From positions 1-7,191 of the forward strand of contig DAIRVS010000184.1 in assembly GCA_036802685.1 (NCBI GenBank): 7,191 nt of DNA, given 5' to 3'. The position numbers were made by a program, and so were the translations under genes. Positions 5,584-7,191 of the stretch are shown piece after piece. Every line of letters begins with the position of its first letter. The first letter of the stretch is position 1. Source of the DNA: HGW-17 sp938004375. Lineage in GTDB: Bacteria > Myxococcota_A > Polyangia > HGW-17. The notes beneath the pieces were generated by a model, which was given only the letters and a program-made list of their open reading frames with translations, was not told where the DNA came from and ran no database searches.

Positions 5584-6075
5584 TTGACCGATCAGCGATC
5601 TCCCGTGAAGACCACCGCGTGGGTCACCCTGGCGGCCACCTTTTTCCTGATGTGCGTGGTTCGGATGTGGTGGACCATGTTCCTGCTCTTCGGCGTGGCG
5701 CTGGCGCTGGCGCTGCTCGTCGGCAAGAACCGATTCTGCTCGGACCTGTGCCCCATGGGCGCCCTGCAGGACTCCATGGGCGCGGGCGCTGCGCACCGCC
5801 GGAGGATCGCCTCGGCCCGGTGGTGGAAGTTCCTGCTGGTGCCCCTGTTCTGGGGCGCCACGATCTACTCCACTTTCACGTACCATCACGCCCCTTCGGT
5901 GCTCTGGGTGTGGATGCTGCGCATCATGATCTCCATGTTCTTCCTGTCCATGATTACCCAAATGTACCTGGGCCGGCGCTTCTTCTGCGTCCACCTCTGT
6001 CCCCTGAGGCACCCCGTGCTCGAACCCGTCCGCAGATCCCGCAACCAATTGATGAAGAAACGGAAACCCGCCTGA
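5584..6075 (+). CDS. Small membrane protein with two CxxxCP iron-sulfur motifs (NapH/CcoG-type Fer4_5 domain)
   Basis: The 163-residue protein has about four membrane segments (around 12-30, 31-47, 82-98 and 106-129). Two cysteine motifs each follow a membrane segment: FCSDLCPMGALQD (Cys52, Cys56) and FFCVHLCPLRHP (Cys135, Cys139). The paired CxxxCP motif is the signature of the membrane domain (Fer4_5) in NapH, NosR and CcoG-like proteins, which pass electrons across or at the inner membrane. Unlike NapH or CcoG, no soluble ferredoxin domain with CxxCxxCxxxCP motifs follows; the protein ends in a basic tail. No electron-transfer partner gene is adjacent. The start is uncertain: TTG at 5584 gives MTDQRSPVKTT, while GTG at 5605 would begin just before the first membrane segment. 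Neither has a good ribosome site. The gene has its own likely promoter and converges on the downstream lipoprotein gene. Confidence 0.82.
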   Translation: MTDQRSPVKTTAWVTLAATFFLMCVVRMWWTMFLLFGVALALALLVGKNRFCSDLCPMGALQDSMGAGAAHRRRIASARWWKFLLVPLFWGATIYSTFTYHHAPSVLWVWMLRIMISMFFLSMITQMYLGRRFFCVHLCPLRHPVLEPVRRSRNQLMKKRKPA

Positions 6076-6133
6076 TGGTCTTCGGGCGCACTGGCAACCC
6101 GATGGACACGAATCCCTCCGCGCCTGGTTATTG

Positions 6134-6148
6134 AAGTACGACCTCAAG
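6134..6148. repeat. 15-bp direct repeat, copy 2
   Basis: This is identical to 5427-5441. It lies in the 68-base convergent gap after the iron-sulfur gene and overlaps the TGA stop (6146-6144) of the minus-strand lipoprotein. Read on the plus strand it would give the same KYDLK codons, but the sequence before it shows no likeness to the end of the exported-protein gene. Confidence 0.9.
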
Positions 6149-7016
6149 GGCTCGCGGCAGCGGGGATGCGGCGCAACCGGGTCGCGACCGACTTCATCAG
6201 GTTCGTCGGGCAGGCCGGATCGGGGCGACCGGGGTCACCGTAGCGCTCATACACGTATTCGAGCAGGTTCCCGGCGCCGGGACAAAAGTACACATGGAAG
6301 TCCTTGAGGACCCGGCGGGCCCGGGTCGAGTCGCCGCAGGTCAAGGGAAACTTCTGCTCGGAGAAACCCTCGGTGACGATGCGGAGGCATCGCTCGAAGC
6401 GTCCGGCTGGCACCACCACGGTGAGCTCCTTCGCCTGCACCGTCAAGCGGAAATGGAACATCGTCCGCTGAGGCTTCGGGCGGCTGATGTGGCGCGGGGA
6501 CCGGAACTCCCAGCTGCTGCCGAGCGTCAGAGGCGCCTGGAGATCGACATACGGAGGCTCCGTGAGCTCCAGATCGTCATCCGGGCGGCCGTTGACCTCC
6601 GTGATCCGCAGCCCCAGGGTCACCTCGGCGGACGCGTCGATCCGCTGGTAGCCGATGCTGCCGGTCTGCAGTCTCTTTCCGTTGACGGGCTCCCAGGTCA
6701 TGCTCATGTCGAACCGGGCGACCGTATCACCGGTGCCCGGGAAAGGTCCGGGGGTCAGGCGCTTACCGGAAATGACGCCCTGTCCCTCGAGGCGGCCGTC
6801 CACGGTCTCCGCGACCGACAAGTGCATTTCGACGCCGTCGGGCAACTGGAAATCCAGCGGGCTCGTCAGATCGTCGGTGACGCTCGCGGGCGAGCAGGCC
6901 AGGAGCCCGACGGTAAGACAAGCCAGCAGTCGGACCGCCTTACGGACTCCCTGAAATCCGTTGTGTGGACTGGAGCAATGGCTTCCAGGAGAGGCAGAGA
7001 TTCGATTGTTCGTCAT
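6144..7016 (-). CDS. Lipoprotein of unknown function
   Basis: The 290-residue protein has a hydrophobic stretch and a classical lipobox, L38-L39-A40-C41 (VRLLACLTVGLLACSPAS), so the mature part is lipid-anchored in the envelope. The rest is beta-rich. Its C-terminal third contains VVVPAGRFERCLRIV, then VYFCPGAGNLLEYVY. This resembles the 'VPAGxFxxCLxV ... YAPGVGxVxE' pattern of many secreted proteins and lipoproteins of unknown function (family memory, not a search). Cysteines after the lipobox lie in pairs of short motifs (RCLRI, LTCGD, YFCPG, PACPT). The ATG at 7016-7014 is the last standard start before the signal sequence, yet it leaves an unusually long 29-residue n-region. An in-frame GTG at 7049 would be longer still. 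No ribosome site precedes the ATG, and the likely -10 box ends only six bases before it. The gene converges with the iron-sulfur gene. Confidence 0.85.
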   Translation of the reverse strand: MTNNRISASPGSHCSSPHNGFQGVRKAVRLLACLTVGLLACSPASVTDDLTSPLDFQLPDGVEMHLSVAETVDGRLEGQGVISGKRLTPGPFPGTGDTVARFDMSMTWEPVNGKRLQTGSIGYQRIDASAEVTLGLRITEVNGRPDDDLELTEPPYVDLQAPLTLGSSWEFRSPRHISRPKPQRTMFHFRLTVQAKELTVVVPAGRFERCLRIVTEGFSEQKFPLTCGDSTRARRVLKDFHVYFCPGAGNLLEYVYERYGDPGRPDPACPTNLMKSVATRLRRIPAAASP

Positions 7017-7022
7017 GCCGCC

Positions 7023-7051
7023 AATGTACGCGAGAAATCGTCGCTCCACAA
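7023..7051 (-). promoter_or_regulatory. Possible promoter for the lipoprotein, placing the start site at the ATG
   Basis: On the minus strand TTGTGG (7051-7046) and TACATT (7028-7023) are separated by exactly 17 bases. The -35 is weak (three of six). The -10 is identical to that at 5537-5542. Transcription would start at or within a base or two of the ATG at 7016, giving a leaderless message. Confidence 0.4.
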
Positions 7052-7078
7052 GTCGGTGACGCTTGATTGTCGGTGACG
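7052..7078. repeat. Pair of 10-bp direct repeats abutting the -35 box
   Basis: GTCGGTGACG occurs at 7052-7061 and again at 7069-7078, spaced 17 bases start to start. The first copy touches the -35 element of the lipoprotein promoter. Position and spacing suit a binding site for an activator or response regulator. Confidence 0.7.
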
Positions 7079-7111
7079 GTCGAGGCTTCGGGGGGAAGCG
7101 TCTTTGAACCG

Positions 7112-7191
7112 CTACTCCCGCTTAAAAGTGATCGCCTTGAACAGCATCTGCAGGCGGCGTTCCTTCTCGCCCTTCTGCAGGTTCAACTCCA
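7112..7191 (-). CDS. C-terminal end of an unidentified gene (runs off right edge)
   Basis: Reading in from the right edge on the minus strand, 25 codons end at TAG (7114-7112). The peptide ends in KERRLQMLFKAITFKRE, a charged, probably helical tail rich in Lys, Arg and Glu. Clean codon usage (GC-rich third positions) and the fit with the gene spacing support a real gene end. Ninety-five bases separate its stop from the downstream lipoprotein start. Too little is visible to name it. Confidence 0.6.
   Translation of the reverse strand, partial: ELNLQKGEKERRLQMLFKAITFKRE

Noticed and set aside
6294..7076. Plus-strand open frame opposite the lipoprotein
   Set aside because: The minus strand has a clear lipobox and coherent beta-rich protein; the plus frame has no recognisable pattern or ribosome site.
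7085..7099. GCTTC-GGGGG-GAAGC hairpin after the partial right-edge gene
   Set aside because: The stem is five pairs and the minus strand lacks a T-tract after it, so I cannot support a terminator.

Overview
This is a GC-rich bacterial window, with G or C in most third codon positions, taken from a draft scaffold that carries a 10-N gap at 3580-3589. Two proteins suggest a myxobacterium-like or other deltaproteobacterial lineage (Myxococcota or a relative): an MglA-family small GTPase, and an exported protein ending in a domain that resembles the AgmX/PglI C-terminal domain. The abundance of exported proteins and lipoproteins fits this. The assignment rests on gene content only. There are no rRNA or tRNA genes, transposases, CRISPR arrays or phage genes, and no gene-free stretch longer than about 200 bases.

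Layout from left to right: (1) a minus-strand pair, made of a B12-binding-type radical SAM protein (322-1641) and then the N-terminal part of a lipoprotein that runs off the left edge (1-242). (2) A divergent intergenic region (1642-1834) with a tandem AAAAACCGGT repeat. (3) A plus-strand pair, made of a small protein with two CPHC zinc-ribbon knuckles (1835-2260) and an MglA-like GTPase (2333-3786). The GTPase domain is followed by a long Pro/Ala/Val/Glu-rich tail and, beyond the gap, by a predicted coiled coil. (4) A convergent minus-strand HIT-family nucleotide hydrolase/phosphorylase (3814-4311). (5) A plus-strand exported eight-cysteine protein (4455-5444) and a small membrane protein with two CxxxCP iron-sulfur motifs (5584-6075), each with its own likely promoter. 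(6) A minus-strand lipoprotein (6144-7016) with a direct-repeat pair abutting its likely promoter. (7) The last 25 codons of another minus-strand gene (7112-7191).

The most interesting item is the MglA-like GTPase. It keeps the nucleotide-binding and catalytic positions of MglA, including Arg53, Thr78 and Gln82. Unlike MglA, which is a bare domain of about 195 residues, it carries an extension of at least about 280 residues. No MglB/Roadblock gene is next to it. Its partner in the apparent operon is an uncharacterised zinc-ribbon protein. The stop codon that the assembly appears to give it at 3593-3595 is an artefact of the unknown gap length: a 64-codon frame just after the gap encodes a typical coiled-coil end. 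The other genes look like ordinary chromosomal genes that do not form one pathway. Several intergenic regions hold regulatory-looking repeats and hairpins, listed below.
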